The notes: a model not told the origin generated them from the sequence alone. Shown: positions 50,967 to 59,988, numbered from the stretch's first letter. The stretch: DNA of 64,000 nucleotides from Pseudomonas koreensis (GCF_024169245.1 NZ_JALJWP010000001.1:744001-808000), one strand, 5' to 3'. Program-made: numbers and translations.

Positions 50967-51058
50967 TGTGGGAGCGAGCTTGCTCGCGAATGCGATGGCT
51001 CTGCTGATGAAGATGCTGCGGATGTAACGCCCCCTTCGCGAGCAAGCTCGCTCCCACA
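50967..51058. repeat. Inverted REP pair, family R2 (between cdhC and cdhA)
   Basis: TGTGGGAGCGAGCTTGCTCG, then about 40 bases on CTTCGCGAGCAAGCTCGCTC. It sits within the operon, 30 bases before the cdhA start. Confidence 0.88.
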
Positions 51059-51088
51059 GTGATCGCCGAACTATTCAGGAATGTCGCC

Positions 51089-52054
51089 ATGAGCTTTATC
51101 ACCGAAATCAATACCTTCGCCGCTCTCGGCAGCGGTGTCATCGGCAGTGGCTGGGTCGCCCGCGCGCTCGCCCACGGTCTCGATGTAGTGGCCTGGGACC
51201 CGGCGCCCGGCGCCGAAGCGGCGTTGCGCCAGCGCGTGGCCAATGCCTGGGGCGCGCTGGAGAAGAACGGCCTGGCGCCGGGCGCTTCGCAGGATCGTCT
51301 GCGCTTTGTCGCCACCATCGAGGAATGCGTGCGCGACGCCGATTTCATTCAGGAGAGCGCCCCTGAGCGGCTGGAACTGAAACTCGATCTGCACAGCAAA
51401 ATCAGCGCCGCCGCCAAGCCCGACGCCTTGATTGGCTCGAGCACTTCGGGCCTATTGCCCAGCGAGTTCTACGAGAGCTCGACGCATCCTGAACGCTGCG
51501 TGGTCGGGCATCCGTTCAACCCGGTCTATCTGTTGCCGCTGGTGGAAGTGGTCGGTGGCAAAAACACCGCGCCGGAAGCGGTGCAAGCGGCGATGCAAGT
51601 CTACGAATCCCTCGGCATGCGTCCGTTGCATGTGCGCAAGGAAGTGCCGGGGTTCATCGCCGATCGCTTGCTTGAAGCGCTGTGGCGCGAGGCGCTGCAC
51701 CTGGTCAATGACGGTGTCGCGACCACTGGGGAGATCGACGATGCGATTCGTTTTGGCGCCGGCCTGCGCTGGTCGTTCATGGGCACTTTCCTGACCTATA
51801 CCCTGGCCGGCGGCGATGCCGGCATGCGCCACTTCATGTCGCAATTCGGCCCGGCGTTGCAGTTGCCGTGGACGTACCTGCCAGCGCCGGAGCTGACCGA
51901 CAAGTTGATCGACGATGTGGTCGATGGCACCACTGATCAGCTCGGTCGGCACAGCATTTCGGCGCTGGAGCGCTATCGTGATGATTGTTTGCTGGCGGTG
52001 CTTGAGGCGGTGAAGACCACCAAAGAGAAGCACGGGATGAGTTTCAGCGAGTAA
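51089..52054 (+). CDS. cdhA: L-carnitine dehydrogenase CdhA
   Basis: A 321-residue NAD-dependent dehydrogenase related to 3-hydroxyacyl-CoA dehydrogenase. The Rossmann motif is [20 protein letters not shown], and the substrate domain has the conserved [18 protein letters not shown] with the catalytic histidine. It oxidises L-carnitine to 3-dehydrocarnitine. The ATG at 51089 has AGGA upstream; the open frame from 51059 begins inside repeat DNA and is not used. Confidence 0.94.
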   Translation: MSFITEINTFAALGSGVIGSGWVARALAHGLDVVAWDPAPGAEAALRQRVANAWGALEKNGLAPGASQDRLRFVATIEECVRDADFIQESAPERLELKLDLHSKISAAAKPDALIGSSTSGLLPSEFYESSTHPERCVVGHPFNPVYLLPLVEVVGGKNTAPEAVQAAMQVYESLGMRPLHVRKEVPGFIADRLLEALWREALHLVNDGVATTGEIDDAIRFGAGLRWSFMGTFLTYTLAGGDAGMRHFMSQFGPALQLPWTYLPAPELTDKLIDDVVDGTTDQLGRHSISALERYRDDCLLAVLEAVKTTKEKHGMSFSE

Positions 52055-52063
52055 TCCGCTACC

Positions 52064-52173
52064 TGATCGTTCCCACGCTCTGCGTGGGAATGCAGCCCGG
52101 GAACGCTCCGCGTCCCAGAAGCGTGACGCAGAGCGTCACAAGAGGCGTTACCACGCAGAGCGTGGGAACGATC
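52064..52173. repeat. Intergenic palindromic element, family R1 (between cdhA and cdhB)
   Basis: Full R1 element with GATCGTTCCCACGCTCTGCG ends, inside the carnitine operon. It starts 10 bases after the cdhA stop. Confidence 0.9.
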
Positions 52174-52189
52174 GCCGCCAGGAGAAACC

Positions 52190-52666
52190 ATGCCCCACCT
52201 CACCACCTACCAAACCACCATCATCCCCGACTGGGTCGACTACAACGGCCACCTGCGCGATGCTTTCTATCTGCTGATCTTCAGCTACGCCACCGACGCG
52301 CTGATGGACCGTCTCGGCATGGACAGCAGCAACCGCGAAGCCAGCGGCCATTCGCTGTTCACCCTCGAACTGCACCTCAATTACCTGCACGAAGTGAAGC
52401 TCGACACCGAGGTCGAAGTGCGCACGCAAATCATCGGCCACGACAGCAAGCGCCTGCACCTCTACCACAGCCTGCACAAGGTCGGCGATGAGCAAGCGCT
52501 GGCCGGCAACGAACAGATGCTCCTGCACGTCGACCTCGCCGGCCCGCGCTCGGCGCCGTTCAGCCCCGATACGCTGCATCGCCTGCAGGCCATCGTCGCT
52601 GAGCAAACCGACCTGCCCGCTCCCGCTTACATCGGCCGCGTGATCGCGCTGCCACCCGCCCGGTAA
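52190..52666 (+). CDS. cdhB: Betainyl-CoA thioesterase CdhB
   Basis: A 158-residue hotdog-fold thioesterase. The conserved N-terminal DWVDYNGHLRDAFYLLIFSY is the 4-hydroxybenzoyl-CoA-thioesterase-type motif with catalytic aspartate (DYNGH), followed by the long hotdog helix. It releases glycine betaine from betainyl-CoA produced by CdhC. GGAG precedes the ATG. The R1 element separates it from cdhA. Confidence 0.92.
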   Translation: MPHLTTYQTTIIPDWVDYNGHLRDAFYLLIFSYATDALMDRLGMDSSNREASGHSLFTLELHLNYLHEVKLDTEVEVRTQIIGHDSKRLHLYHSLHKVGDEQALAGNEQMLLHVDLAGPRSAPFSPDTLHRLQAIVAEQTDLPAPAYIGRVIALPPAR

Positions 52667-52691
52667 ATCCGCCCACTGCCAAGGAGCCGCC

Positions 52692-53855
52692 ATGAACACC
52701 GCCGTCGCTGTTGCCGATTTTCGTACTTATCCGTTGATCAGCGCGCTGCGTGGCGTGCAGGGTCTGGCGGATCGCGTTGTCATCGAATGGGCTGACAGTC
52801 GTGTCAGCCCGTTTCACCATGTCTGGTTGCGAGACAACTGCCCGTGTGATCGCTGCGTCTACAGCGTCACCCGCGAGCAGGTCTTCGAGAGCGTCGATGC
52901 CGCCGAGGATCTGCAACCGCTGGCCACGCGCATCGACACCGACGGCTGCCTGCGCATCGACTGGCAGGATGGTCACCTCAGCCGCTTCGATCCGGGCTGG
53001 TTGCGCGCTCACGCCTATGACGACGAGTCCCGCGCCGAACGCCTGGCCGGCAAACCGCAGAGCCGTTTGTGGCATAGCGATCTGCAGCTGCCGGTGTTCG
53101 AATACGCCGCTCTGATGAACGACAACGCTGCGCTGCTGCAATGGTTGCTCGCCGTGCGTGACGTCGGCCTGACTCAAGTGCGGGGCGTGCCCACCGAGCC
53201 GGGCTCGCTGAAGCTCATCGCGCAACGGATTTCCTTTATCCGCGAAAGCAATTTCGGCGTGCTGTTCAATGTGCAGTCCAAAGCCGACGCCGACAGCAAC
53301 GCCTACACCGCCTTCAACCTGCCATTGCACACGGATTTGCCGACTCGCGAGTTGCAACCGGGGCTGCAATTTCTACATTGCCTGGTGAACGATGCCGAGG
53401 GTGGCGAGAGCATTTTCGTCGATGGTTTTGCGATTGCCGACGCCTTGCGCCTGGAGGAACCGCAGCTGTTTCAGGCGCTGTGTGAAATCCCTGTGGAATT
53501 TCGCAACAAGGACCGCTACAGCGACTATCGCTGCCTGGCGCCGATCATCGCTGTGGATGCGTTGGGGCGGGTGGCGGAGATTCGCATGGCGAACTTTCTG
53601 CGCGGGGCGTTCGAGACGTCGGTGGCGCAGATGCCGTTGCTCTATCGAGCCTATCGACGCTTTATCGCGATGACCCGCGAGCCGAGATTTCGGCTGATAC
53701 AGCGGCTCAATCCGGGAGAGTTGTGGTGCTTTGACAACCGTCGCACGCTGCATGCGCGCAATGCCTTTGACCCGGCGACCGGGGCGCGGCATTTTCAGGG
53801 CTGCTATGTCGACCGGGATGAGCTGTTGTCGCGGATTCTGGTGTTACAAAGATAG
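52692..53855 (+). CDS. Gamma-butyrobetaine hydroxylase (BBOX type)
   Basis: A 387-residue 2-oxoglutarate/iron(II) dioxygenase that hydroxylates gamma-butyrobetaine to L-carnitine. The N-terminal zinc-binding domain has the expected cysteines (LRDNCPCDRCVY), and the catalytic TauD-like domain shows HTD in LPLHTDLPTREL, the third ligand in the TLHARNAFDP region and the 2-oxoglutarate arginine in GARHFQGCYVDRDE. It follows cdhB by 25 bases and would feed the carnitine pathway just upstream. AAGGAG precedes the ATG. Confidence 0.9.
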   Translation: MNTAVAVADFRTYPLISALRGVQGLADRVVIEWADSRVSPFHHVWLRDNCPCDRCVYSVTREQVFESVDAAEDLQPLATRIDTDGCLRIDWQDGHLSRFDPGWLRAHAYDDESRAERLAGKPQSRLWHSDLQLPVFEYAALMNDNAALLQWLLAVRDVGLTQVRGVPTEPGSLKLIAQRISFIRESNFGVLFNVQSKADADSNAYTAFNLPLHTDLPTRELQPGLQFLHCLVNDAEGGESIFVDGFAIADALRLEEPQLFQALCEIPVEFRNKDRYSDYRCLAPIIAVDALGRVAEIRMANFLRGAFETSVAQMPLLYRAYRRFIAMTREPRFRLIQRLNPGELWCFDNRRTLHARNAFDPATGARHFQGCYVDRDELLSRILVLQR

Positions 53856-53867
53856 ACCGCGTCATCG

Positions 53868-53939
53868 ACCTTCGCGAGCAAGCTCGCTCCCACATTGGAA
53901 TGCATTTCAACTGTGGGAGCGAGCTTGCTCGCGAAAGCG
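53868..53939. repeat. Inverted REP pair, family R2
   Basis: CTTCGCGAGCAAGCTCGCTC and complement, directly after the hydroxylase gene; likely transcription end or 3' stabiliser of the carnitine operon. Confidence 0.88.
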
Positions 53940-53976
53940 TCAGTCCAAACAACGCGCTACTAACTGAATCACAGGC

Positions 53977-54012
53977 AAAAAAAACTCCGATCAAGCCGTG
54001 ACAGGATCGGAG
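53977..54012 (-). terminator. Orphan rho-independent terminator on the minus strand
   Basis: Stem CTCCGATC (53985-53992) / GATCGGAG (54005-54012) with a 12-base loop; read on the minus strand it is followed by eight T's (53977-53984). No minus-strand gene ends near here; the nearest, gbdR, stops 640 bases upstream. Just before the stem the minus strand is rich in CCTCC-like motifs. Confidence 0.7.
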
Positions 54013-54227
54013 CTGAGGAGGGTACTGTTGAGGAGCTGCCAGGCGAGGGTGACCAAACCTTCGTGAAGCGAGCTGGGGCCAGTTTGCCTACTCGCCCATT
54101 CAGTCGGTTAGCCGAAAACGACCTGTTCATAGTCGTCCCGGCCACCGCGACAAAACGCCCTTGCCGCGTCCGGTCGGGGCCACCAGAATCGAGCCAAGAC
54201 CTCCGTTGCCACAGAAGGATTTGCGTA

Positions 54228-54491
54228 ATGATGTACGCCGATTTGATTGACCAGGAAGATCTGTTGGGCCAGCTCAAGGCCTTGGGTATCCAGGTGCCGA
54301 GCGGTACCACCGCCGAGCAGGCCTGTGAGTGTGCGGTGCGAGGATTGGATAACGTCCGCGCGTTTGAACTGCGCAAGATGGTCAAGGACATGTACACCAG
54401 CGGCGCCAGCATCCAGCCGGCGGTGCGTCAGGCGATCGACAAGCAGTTGTTGCCGGCTCTTTCGGATTACCAGCAGTCCCACAGCGCCTGA
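54228..54491 (+). CDS. Small conserved-type protein of unknown function
   Basis: An 87-residue soluble protein with mostly helical character (MYADLIDQEDLLGQLKALGI, then GLDNVRAFELRKMVKDMYTS). AAGGA lies eight bases before the ATG pair at 54228/54231. Two cysteines occur in AEQACECAV. It lies between the carnitine genes and gbdR, in the place of a small hypothetical gene in P. aeruginosa. No domain recognised. Confidence 0.75.
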   Translation: MMYADLIDQEDLLGQLKALGIQVPSGTTAEQACECAVRGLDNVRAFELRKMVKDMYTSGASIQPAVRQAIDKQLLPALSDYQQSHSA

Positions 54492-54496
54492 GAAAA

Positions 54497-54530
54497 GATC
54501 AAAAGATCGCGGCCTTCGGCAGCTCCTACA
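54497..54530. repeat. Half copy of family R3 element
   Basis: AGATCGCGGCCTTCGGCAGC with flanking AAAA and CTCCTAC; the second arm is missing because an R1 element begins at 54532, as if one repeat had inserted into another. Confidence 0.8.
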
Positions 54531-54531
54531 T

Positions 54532-54644
54532 TGATCGTTCCCACGCTCTGCGTGGGAATGCAGCCCGGGACGCTCTGCGTCCCACAAGGCCGAACGCAGA
54601 GCGTCCGTTGAGGCGTTCCCACGCAGAGCGTGGGAACGATCACA
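54532..54644. repeat. Intergenic palindromic element, family R1
   Basis: Complete R1 element directly abutting the R3 half copy and ending 10 bases before the gbdR stop. Confidence 0.9.
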
Positions 54645-54653
54645 TCTTTTGCT

Positions 54654-55757
54654 TTACAGCCTTACACTGGCAAACGTCGACTCATTGCGCGCCTGACTCA
54701 GCGCCGACATCGGCCCCGACAGCGGCGACATCACGATCGCCTGCGGCAGCGGCAGCATGGCCACTTGCTGGGTGGTGTTGGAGCCGACGCGTTCGTCACG
54801 CGGCGGGATGCCGAAGTATTCGCGGTAGCACTTGGAGAAGTGCGGCGTGGAGACGAAACCACACACCGACGCCACTTCGATGATCGACATCGGCGTCTGC
54901 TTGAGCAGTTGCCGGGCGCGAATCAGCCGCAGTTTGAGGTAGTAGCGCGACGGCGAGCAGTGCAGGTATTTCTGGAACAACCGCTCCAGCTGTCGACGCG
55001 ACACCGCGACATACACCGCCAGTTCATCGAGGTCGATCGGCTCTTCCAGATTGGCTTCCATCAGTGCGACGATTTCCTGCAGCTTCGGCTGGTTGGTGCC
55101 AAGCATGTGCTTGAGCGGCACGCGCTGGTGATCCTGCTCGTTGCGGATGCGTTCGTAGACGAACATTTCCGAGATCGCTGCGGACAATTCGCGACCGTGA
55201 TCGCGGCTGATCAGGTGCAGCATCATGTCCAGCGGCGCGGTGCCGCCGGAGCTGGTGAAGCGGTTGCGGTCGAGGGTGAACAGGCGTGTGCTCATGGCCA
55301 CGCGCGGGAAAGCTTCCTGCATCGCCGCCAGACATTCCCAGTGCACGCTGCAATCGAAGCCGTCGAGCAGACCGGCACAGGCCAGTGCCCAACTGCCGGT
55401 GCACACCGCGCCAAGCCGCTTGGACTGGCGCGCCTGGCTTTGCAGCCAGGAAACGTGCTCACGGGTCACGGTGCGTTGAATACCGATGCCGCCGCAGACA
55501 ATCACAGTGTCCAGTGGCGGGGCTTTGTGCATCGAGGCGTCAGGGGTGATTTGCAGACCGTCACTGGCCCAGACCTGGCCGCCGTCGACAGTGAGGGTGC
55601 TCCAGCGATACAGCTCGCGACCGGACAATTGGTTGGCCATGCGCAGTGGCTCAACGGCGGACGCCAGGGAAATCAGCGTGAAATTGTCCAGCAGCAGAAA
55701 GCCGATGGATTGAGGCGCACGGTTCTGGGGTTGGGCCCCGGAGTTGAACGACGTCAT
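54654..55757 (-). CDS. gbdR: Glycine betaine regulator GbdR
   Basis: A 367-residue GATase1-like AraC-family activator. The N-terminal domain (about 15-205, IGFLLLDNFTLISLASAVEP) senses glycine betaine or dimethylglycine. The C-terminal AraC domain holds LDELAVYVAVSRRQLERLFQ and IIEVASVCGFVSTPHFSKCY. Length is that of P. aeruginosa GbdR, which activates gbcAB, dgcAB, the sox operon and choX-cbcWV; all these targets are in this window. It follows a sigma-54 type promoter candidate, matching NtrC/CbrB control known in P. aeruginosa. Confidence 0.94.
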   Translation of the reverse strand: MTSFNSGAQPQNRAPQSIGFLLLDNFTLISLASAVEPLRMANQLSGRELYRWSTLTVDGGQVWASDGLQITPDASMHKAPPLDTVIVCGGIGIQRTVTREHVSWLQSQARQSKRLGAVCTGSWALACAGLLDGFDCSVHWECLAAMQEAFPRVAMSTRLFTLDRNRFTSSGGTAPLDMMLHLISRDHGRELSAAISEMFVYERIRNEQDHQRVPLKHMLGTNQPKLQEIVALMEANLEEPIDLDELAVYVAVSRRQLERLFQKYLHCSPSRYYLKLRLIRARQLLKQTPMSIIEVASVCGFVSTPHFSKCYREYFGIPPRDERVGSNTTQQVAMLPLPQAIVMSPLSGPMSALSQARNESTFASVRL

Positions 55758-55854
55758 CGCGGTATCTCCTCACACAAAGCGGGTGGTGGCCTCAGGCGGA
55801 GGCTCTTGTTATTGCCGGCGTTCTCACGAGGGAAGCAGGCTTTGTTATGACAGA

Positions 55855-55869
55855 GCAATTGCCATGCCT
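55855..55869 (-). promoter_or_regulatory. Candidate sigma-54 promoter of gbdR
   Basis: On the minus strand AGGCAT-GGCAA-TTGC has GG and GC at the -24/-12 spacing of sigma-54 promoters (consensus TGGCAC-N5-TTGC). Transcription would start about 85 bases before the gbdR ATG. In P. aeruginosa gbdR transcription depends on NtrC and CbrB, which act with sigma-54. Confidence 0.65.
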
Positions 55870-56186
55870 AAAATTGGATGGCCATTCAATAACTCCTGAA
55901 AACGACCTCGCGACGCGTCTATACGAGACCTCGGATCACGGCATTTCGAAGTGCCATCAAGCGCCTTAACCGCCCTGCCGCGCAGCCTGTGAGCAGATCG
56001 GTAGCACTTGTGGGAACTGGCCTGCAGAGGTTTTGCAAAGAGTGTCACCGCAAGCACGGGCGACGGACGGTCAGGTAACGACTGACAAGTCACGACTGAC
56101 AATGGCTCTTGTCTGATTGCGACGCGCCAAAAGGTGGCGTGGCTGGATCGAGGTGTTCTTTTGTTGAGCAATTTTGACTGGTCTGG

Positions 56187-56284
56187 CGCTTTCGCGAGCA
56201 AGCTCGCTCCCACAGTAGATCTCCAGTGAACACAATATGTGTGAACCCAAGGTTCCAATGTGGGAGCGAGCTTGCTCGCGAAGA
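56187..56284. repeat. Inverted REP pair, family R2
   Basis: CTTTCGCGAGCAAGCTCGCT and its complement about 45 bases later, directly after the serine dehydratase gene. Confidence 0.87.
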
Positions 56285-56305
56285 ATTCACCTCGGTGTGG
56301 CGGGT

Positions 56306-57682
56306 TCAGCATTCAACCGCGCTGACCGCCAACCCACCGCGCGACGTTTCTTTATATTTGTCATGCATATCGGCGCCGGTATCGCGCATGGTGCGTATCA
56401 CCCGGTCCAGCGAGATGAAGTGCTGACCGTCGCCACGCAGGGCCATTTGCGCCGCGTTGATCGCCTTCACCGCCGCAATCGCATTGCGCTCGATGCATGG
56501 CACTTGCACCAGCCCACCGACCGGGTCGCAGGTCAGACCCAGGTTGTGCTCCAGGCCGATTTCCGCCGCGTTGCACAATTGTTCAGGCGTGGCGCCGAGA
56601 ATCTCCGCCAGCCCCGCCGCTGCCATGGCGCAGGCCGAACCGACCTCGCCCTGGCAACCGACTTCGGCGCCTGAGATCGAAGCGTTCTTCTTGCACAGAA
56701 TGCCGACCGCCGCTGCGCTGAGGAAATAGTCGACGACGTTGGCGTCGGTGACCGCCTCGCTGAACTTCATGAAATAGTGCAGCACCGCCGGGATGATCCC
56801 CGCCGCACCGTTGGTCGGTGCGGTGACCATACGCCCGCCGGCAGCATTCTCTTCATTGACGGCCAGGGCGAACAGGTTGACCCACTCCATCGCGCTCAGG
56901 GTCGAGCCGATGACATTGGGTTTGTTCAGTTCCTGCAAACTGCGGTGCAACTTTGCCGCACGCCGCCGCACGTTCAGGCCACCGGGAAGGATGCCTTCGT
57001 GCTTGAGGCCCTGCTCGACGCAATCCTGCATCGCCCGCCACAGCTTCATCAGGCCGGCGCGGATTTCTTCTTCGCTGCGCCAGACCTTTTCGTTGGCCAT
57101 CATCAGTTCGGCAACGCGCAGGTTGTGTTTTTTGCACAACTCCAGCAGCTCGACCGCACTGGAGAAGTCGTAGGGCAATTCGGTGCGATCCAGATCGACC
57201 ACACCGCTGGCCGCTTGCGCCTCGTCAACGACAAAGCCGCCGCCGATTGAATAGTAGGTGTCACGGTGCAGTTCACCGAACTCGCCTTCGGCAACCAGGG
57301 TCATGGCGTTGGGATGGAATGGCAGGTTTTCGTCGATCAGGCGCATGTCCCGCGCCCAGACAAACGGCACCGACAGACGACCATCCAATAACAGCGTATG
57401 CGTCTCGCGCAGCGCCTGAATGCGCGGGCCGATCTGCGACGGGTCGATTGCGTCCGGCCACTCGCCCATCAGGCCCATGATCACCGCGTTGTCACTGCCG
57501 TGGCCGACACCGGTGGCCGACAGCGAACCGAACAACTGCACCTCGATGCGCCGCACCTGTTCCAGCTGATGCTTGTCGCGCAGCGACTCGACGAACAGCG
57601 CGGCGGCGCGCATCGGCCCGACGGTGTGGGAACTGGAAGGGCCGATGCCGATTTTGAACAGGTCGAAAACGCTGATAGCCAT
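56306..57682 (-). CDS. sdaB: L-serine ammonia-lyase (iron-sulfur type)
   Basis: A 458-residue 4Fe-4S serine dehydratase that converts L-serine to pyruvate and ammonia. The beta domain begins [20 protein letters not shown]. Cluster cysteines are in [20 protein letters not shown] and [15 protein letters not shown]. It closes the betaine route: glycine made by sarcosine oxidase becomes serine (GlyA) and then pyruvate here. P. aeruginosa has sdaB at the same place beside gbdR. The ATG at 57682 fits the family start; the longer frame is not needed. Confidence 0.94.
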   Translation of the reverse strand: MAISVFDLFKIGIGPSSSHTVGPMRAAALFVESLRDKHQLEQVRRIEVQLFGSLSATGVGHGSDNAVIMGLMGEWPDAIDPSQIGPRIQALRETHTLLLDGRLSVPFVWARDMRLIDENLPFHPNAMTLVAEGEFGELHRDTYYSIGGGFVVDEAQAASGVVDLDRTELPYDFSSAVELLELCKKHNLRVAELMMANEKVWRSEEEIRAGLMKLWRAMQDCVEQGLKHEGILPGGLNVRRRAAKLHRSLQELNKPNVIGSTLSAMEWVNLFALAVNEENAAGGRMVTAPTNGAAGIIPAVLHYFMKFSEAVTDANVVDYFLSAAAVGILCKKNASISGAEVGCQGEVGSACAMAAAGLAEILGATPEQLCNAAEIGLEHNLGLTCDPVGGLVQVPCIERNAIAAVKAINAAQMALRGDGQHFISLDRVIRTMRDTGADMHDKYKETSRGGLAVSAVEC

Positions 57683-58117
57683 TGCTGCAGAGCTCCTGAG
57701 AATACCGGTCCGGGCGGCAAAAGCGCCCGCTGGCGGAGCTGCTACGCTCAAGCTGCGATCCGCCGAATGCCGGCATCATCGGGCTTTTGTCGGCGCGCAC
57801 GGCGTCTGACACCGACGCACTCATGTCCAGCAGCGTCGTTACGTTTTCGCCCCGCAAATACGCCGTTTTTATGCAGTTGCGCAGGTCCTCGGGGGCGGAA
57901 AAAAGCTGTAAGCGACGTCACCGACACTGGAAGCGACCATCCCTGTACTGGATACGACCCTCCCTGTAGGCGTCAGATTTTCACTGGTACATGATCGGGA
58001 TGACTCGATTGCCAGGCGCTGCGGTAGAGCTGTCTTACGAACGCCACCAACCGCAACCCATAAGTGCGGTGGTCCACAGTCGGAACACTGCCAAAAAAAA
58101 CACCAAGGAGTCCATCC
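57683..58117. other. 435-bp divergent control region between sdaB and choX
   Basis: The promoter space for sdaB (left) and choX (right). The main visible element is the 21-bp direct repeat at 57926-57966. No gene; short open frames here lack ribosome sites. Confidence 0.6.
57926..57966 (+). promoter_or_regulatory. Candidate GbdR site: 21-bp direct repeat before choX
   Basis: ACTGGAAGCGACCATCCCTG (57926-57945) and ACTGGATACGACCCTCCCTG (57947-57966) are tandem, 21 bases apart, with 17 of 20 positions the same. This is a strong AraC-family activator signature. A further AGCGAC lies at 57911. choX is a known GbdR target in P. aeruginosa. Confidence 0.7.
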
Positions 58118-59065
58118 ATGAAAGGTTCCCCGTCGTTGTTGTTGGCCGCCCTGCTGAGTCTGCCGTTACTGGCGCAAGCCGCAGAACCGGCACAGTGCAG
58201 CCTCGTTAACTTCTCCGATGTCGGCTGGACCGACATCACCGCGACCACCGCCACCACTTCCGTTGTTCTCAACGCCCTCGGCTACAAGACCAAGACCACC
58301 ATGATCTCCGTGCCCGTGACCTACAAGTCGCTGGCCGACGGCAAGAACATGGACGTGTTTCTCGGTAACTGGATGCCGACCATGGAGAACGACATCAAGC
58401 CGTACCGCGATGCCGGCACTGTCGACACCGTGCGCACCAATCTCAAGGGTGCCAAATACACCCTCGCCGTGCCGCAAGCCCTGTACGACAAAGGCCTGCA
58501 TGATTTCGCCGATATCGCCAAATTCAAGAAAGAGCTCGACGGCAAGATCTACGGCATCGAGCCAGGCAACGACGGCAACCGGCTGATCCAGAGCATGATC
58601 GACAAGGACGCCTTCGGCCTGAAAACCGCCGGTTTCAAAGTTGTCGAATCCTCCGAGGCCGGCATGCTCTCGCAAGTCGACCGGGCGCAGAAGCGCGACA
58701 CCGCCGTGGTCTTCCTCGGCTGGGCGCCGCACCCGATGAACAAGCGTTTCAAGATTCAGTACCTGACCGGTGGCGATGACTTCTTCGGCCCCGATTTCGG
58801 CGCAGCCACCGTGGCCACCAACACCCGCAAGGGTTACGCCGAAGAATGCAGCAACGTCGGTCAGCTGTTGAAAAACCTGGAGTTCACCGTCGACATGGAA
58901 AGTGAACTGATGGGCAACATCCTCGACGACAAGATGAAGCCTGACGCGGCCGCCAAGGCCTGGCTGAAAAAGAATCCTCAGGTGCTCGAAACCTGGCTCG
59001 CTGGCGTGACCACCATTGGCGGTAAACCAGGCCTGGAGGCCGTGAAAGCCAAGCTCGCGCCTTGA
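58118..59065 (+). CDS. choX: Choline-binding periplasmic protein ChoX/CbcX
   Basis: A 315-residue choline-binding protein of the ABC transporter. The signal peptide is about 1-22 (SLLLAALLSLPLLAQA). Conserved quaternary-amine binding segments include FSDVGWTDITATTATTSVVL, VFLGNWMP and VFLGWAPHPMN, with aromatic residues for the cation box. It is clearly related to CaiX at 48997. Followed by the permease and ATPase genes. ATG at 58118 is preceded by AAGGAG. Confidence 0.93.
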   Translation: MKGSPSLLLAALLSLPLLAQAAEPAQCSLVNFSDVGWTDITATTATTSVVLNALGYKTKTTMISVPVTYKSLADGKNMDVFLGNWMPTMENDIKPYRDAGTVDTVRTNLKGAKYTLAVPQALYDKGLHDFADIAKFKKELDGKIYGIEPGNDGNRLIQSMIDKDAFGLKTAGFKVVESSEAGMLSQVDRAQKRDTAVVFLGWAPHPMNKRFKIQYLTGGDDFFGPDFGAATVATNTRKGYAEECSNVGQLLKNLEFTVDMESELMGNILDDKMKPDAAAKAWLKKNPQVLETWLAGVTTIGGKPGLEAVKAKLAP

Positions 59066-59142
59066 TTCGAGGGGCATCGCTTATGCCGGGCAGGCGTGCC
59101 TGCCCGGGCTGTTAATTTCCTTGCATGCGGACGTTCACTACC

Positions 59143-59988
59143 ATGCTGATTGATCAGAAAATACCTCTAGGCCAGTACATCGCGGGCTTCGTCGAATGGT
59201 TGACGCAACACGGCGCCAACACCTTCGACGCAATCGCCGTGACACTGGAAACGATGATCCACGGCGTGACGTTTGCGCTGACCTGGTTCAACCCACTGGT
59301 GCTGATTGGCCTGATCGCCATCATCGCCCACCTGATTCAACGCAAGTGGGGCCTGACCGCGTTCGTGGTCGCCTCGTTCCTGCTCATCCTCAATCTGGGG
59401 TACTGGCAGGAAACCATGGAAACCCTCGCCCAGGTGCTGTTCGCCACCCTGGTCTGCGTGTTGATCGGCGTGCCGCTGGGCATCGTCGCCGCGCACAAAC
59501 CGATGTTCTACACCATGATGCGGCCGGTGCTCGATCTGATGCAGACCGTACCGACCTTCGTTTACCTCATTCCTACCCTGACCCTCTTCGGGCTGGGTGT
59601 GGTACCGGGCCTGATCTCCACGGTGGTCTTCGCCATCGCAGCGCCGATCCGCCTGACCTACCTGGGCATCCGCGATGTCCCGCAAGAACTGATGGACGCC
59701 GGCAAGGCCTTCGGCTGCTCGCGTCGCCAACTGCTCTCAAGGATCGAACTGCCGCACGCCATGCCAAGCATCGCGGCCGGCATCACCCAGTGCATCATGC
59801 TGTCGCTGTCGATGGTGGTGATCGCGGCACTGGTCGGCGCCGACGGACTCGGCAAACCGGTGGTCAACGCACTGAACACTGCTGATATTGCGCTGGGCTT
59901 CGAAGCAGGCCTGGCAATCGTACTGCTGGCGATCATGCTCGACCGTATCTGCAAACAACCCGACGCCAAAGTAGGGGGTGACGCATGA
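59143..59988 (+). CDS. cbcW: Choline/betaine/carnitine ABC transporter permease CbcW
   Basis: A 281-residue inner-membrane permease with six or seven helices (LVLIGLIAIIAHLIQRKWGL, VLFATLVCVLIGVPLGIVAA) and the BPD_transp EAA loop (MDAGKAFGCSRRQLLSRIELP) that docks on the ATPase. No strong ribosome site precedes either ATG (59125 or 59143); the second (MLIDQK) gives the length of the P. aeruginosa protein. It overlaps the ATPase gene by 4 bases. Confidence 0.92.
   Translation: MLIDQKIPLGQYIAGFVEWLTQHGANTFDAIAVTLETMIHGVTFALTWFNPLVLIGLIAIIAHLIQRKWGLTAFVVASFLLILNLGYWQETMETLAQVLFATLVCVLIGVPLGIVAAHKPMFYTMMRPVLDLMQTVPTFVYLIPTLTLFGLGVVPGLISTVVFAIAAPIRLTYLGIRDVPQELMDAGKAFGCSRRQLLSRIELPHAMPSIAAGITQCIMLSLSMVVIAALVGADGLGKPVVNALNTADIALGFEAGLAIVLLAIMLDRICKQPDAKVGGDA

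Larger units (their letters stand above)
53856..54227. other. 372-bp gap after the carnitine operon
   Basis: Holds the R2 pair (53868-53939), a minus-strand terminator (53977-54012) and the 5' region of the small gene at 54228. The plus strand shows AAGGA before that gene. The minus strand could encode a short RNA ending at the terminator. Confidence 0.6.
55758..56305. other. 548-bp region between sdaB and gbdR
   Basis: Holds the gbdR promoter region (sigma-54 candidate at 55855-55869), about 300 bases with no obvious element, and the R2 pair at 56187-56284. No gene seen. Confidence 0.6.
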
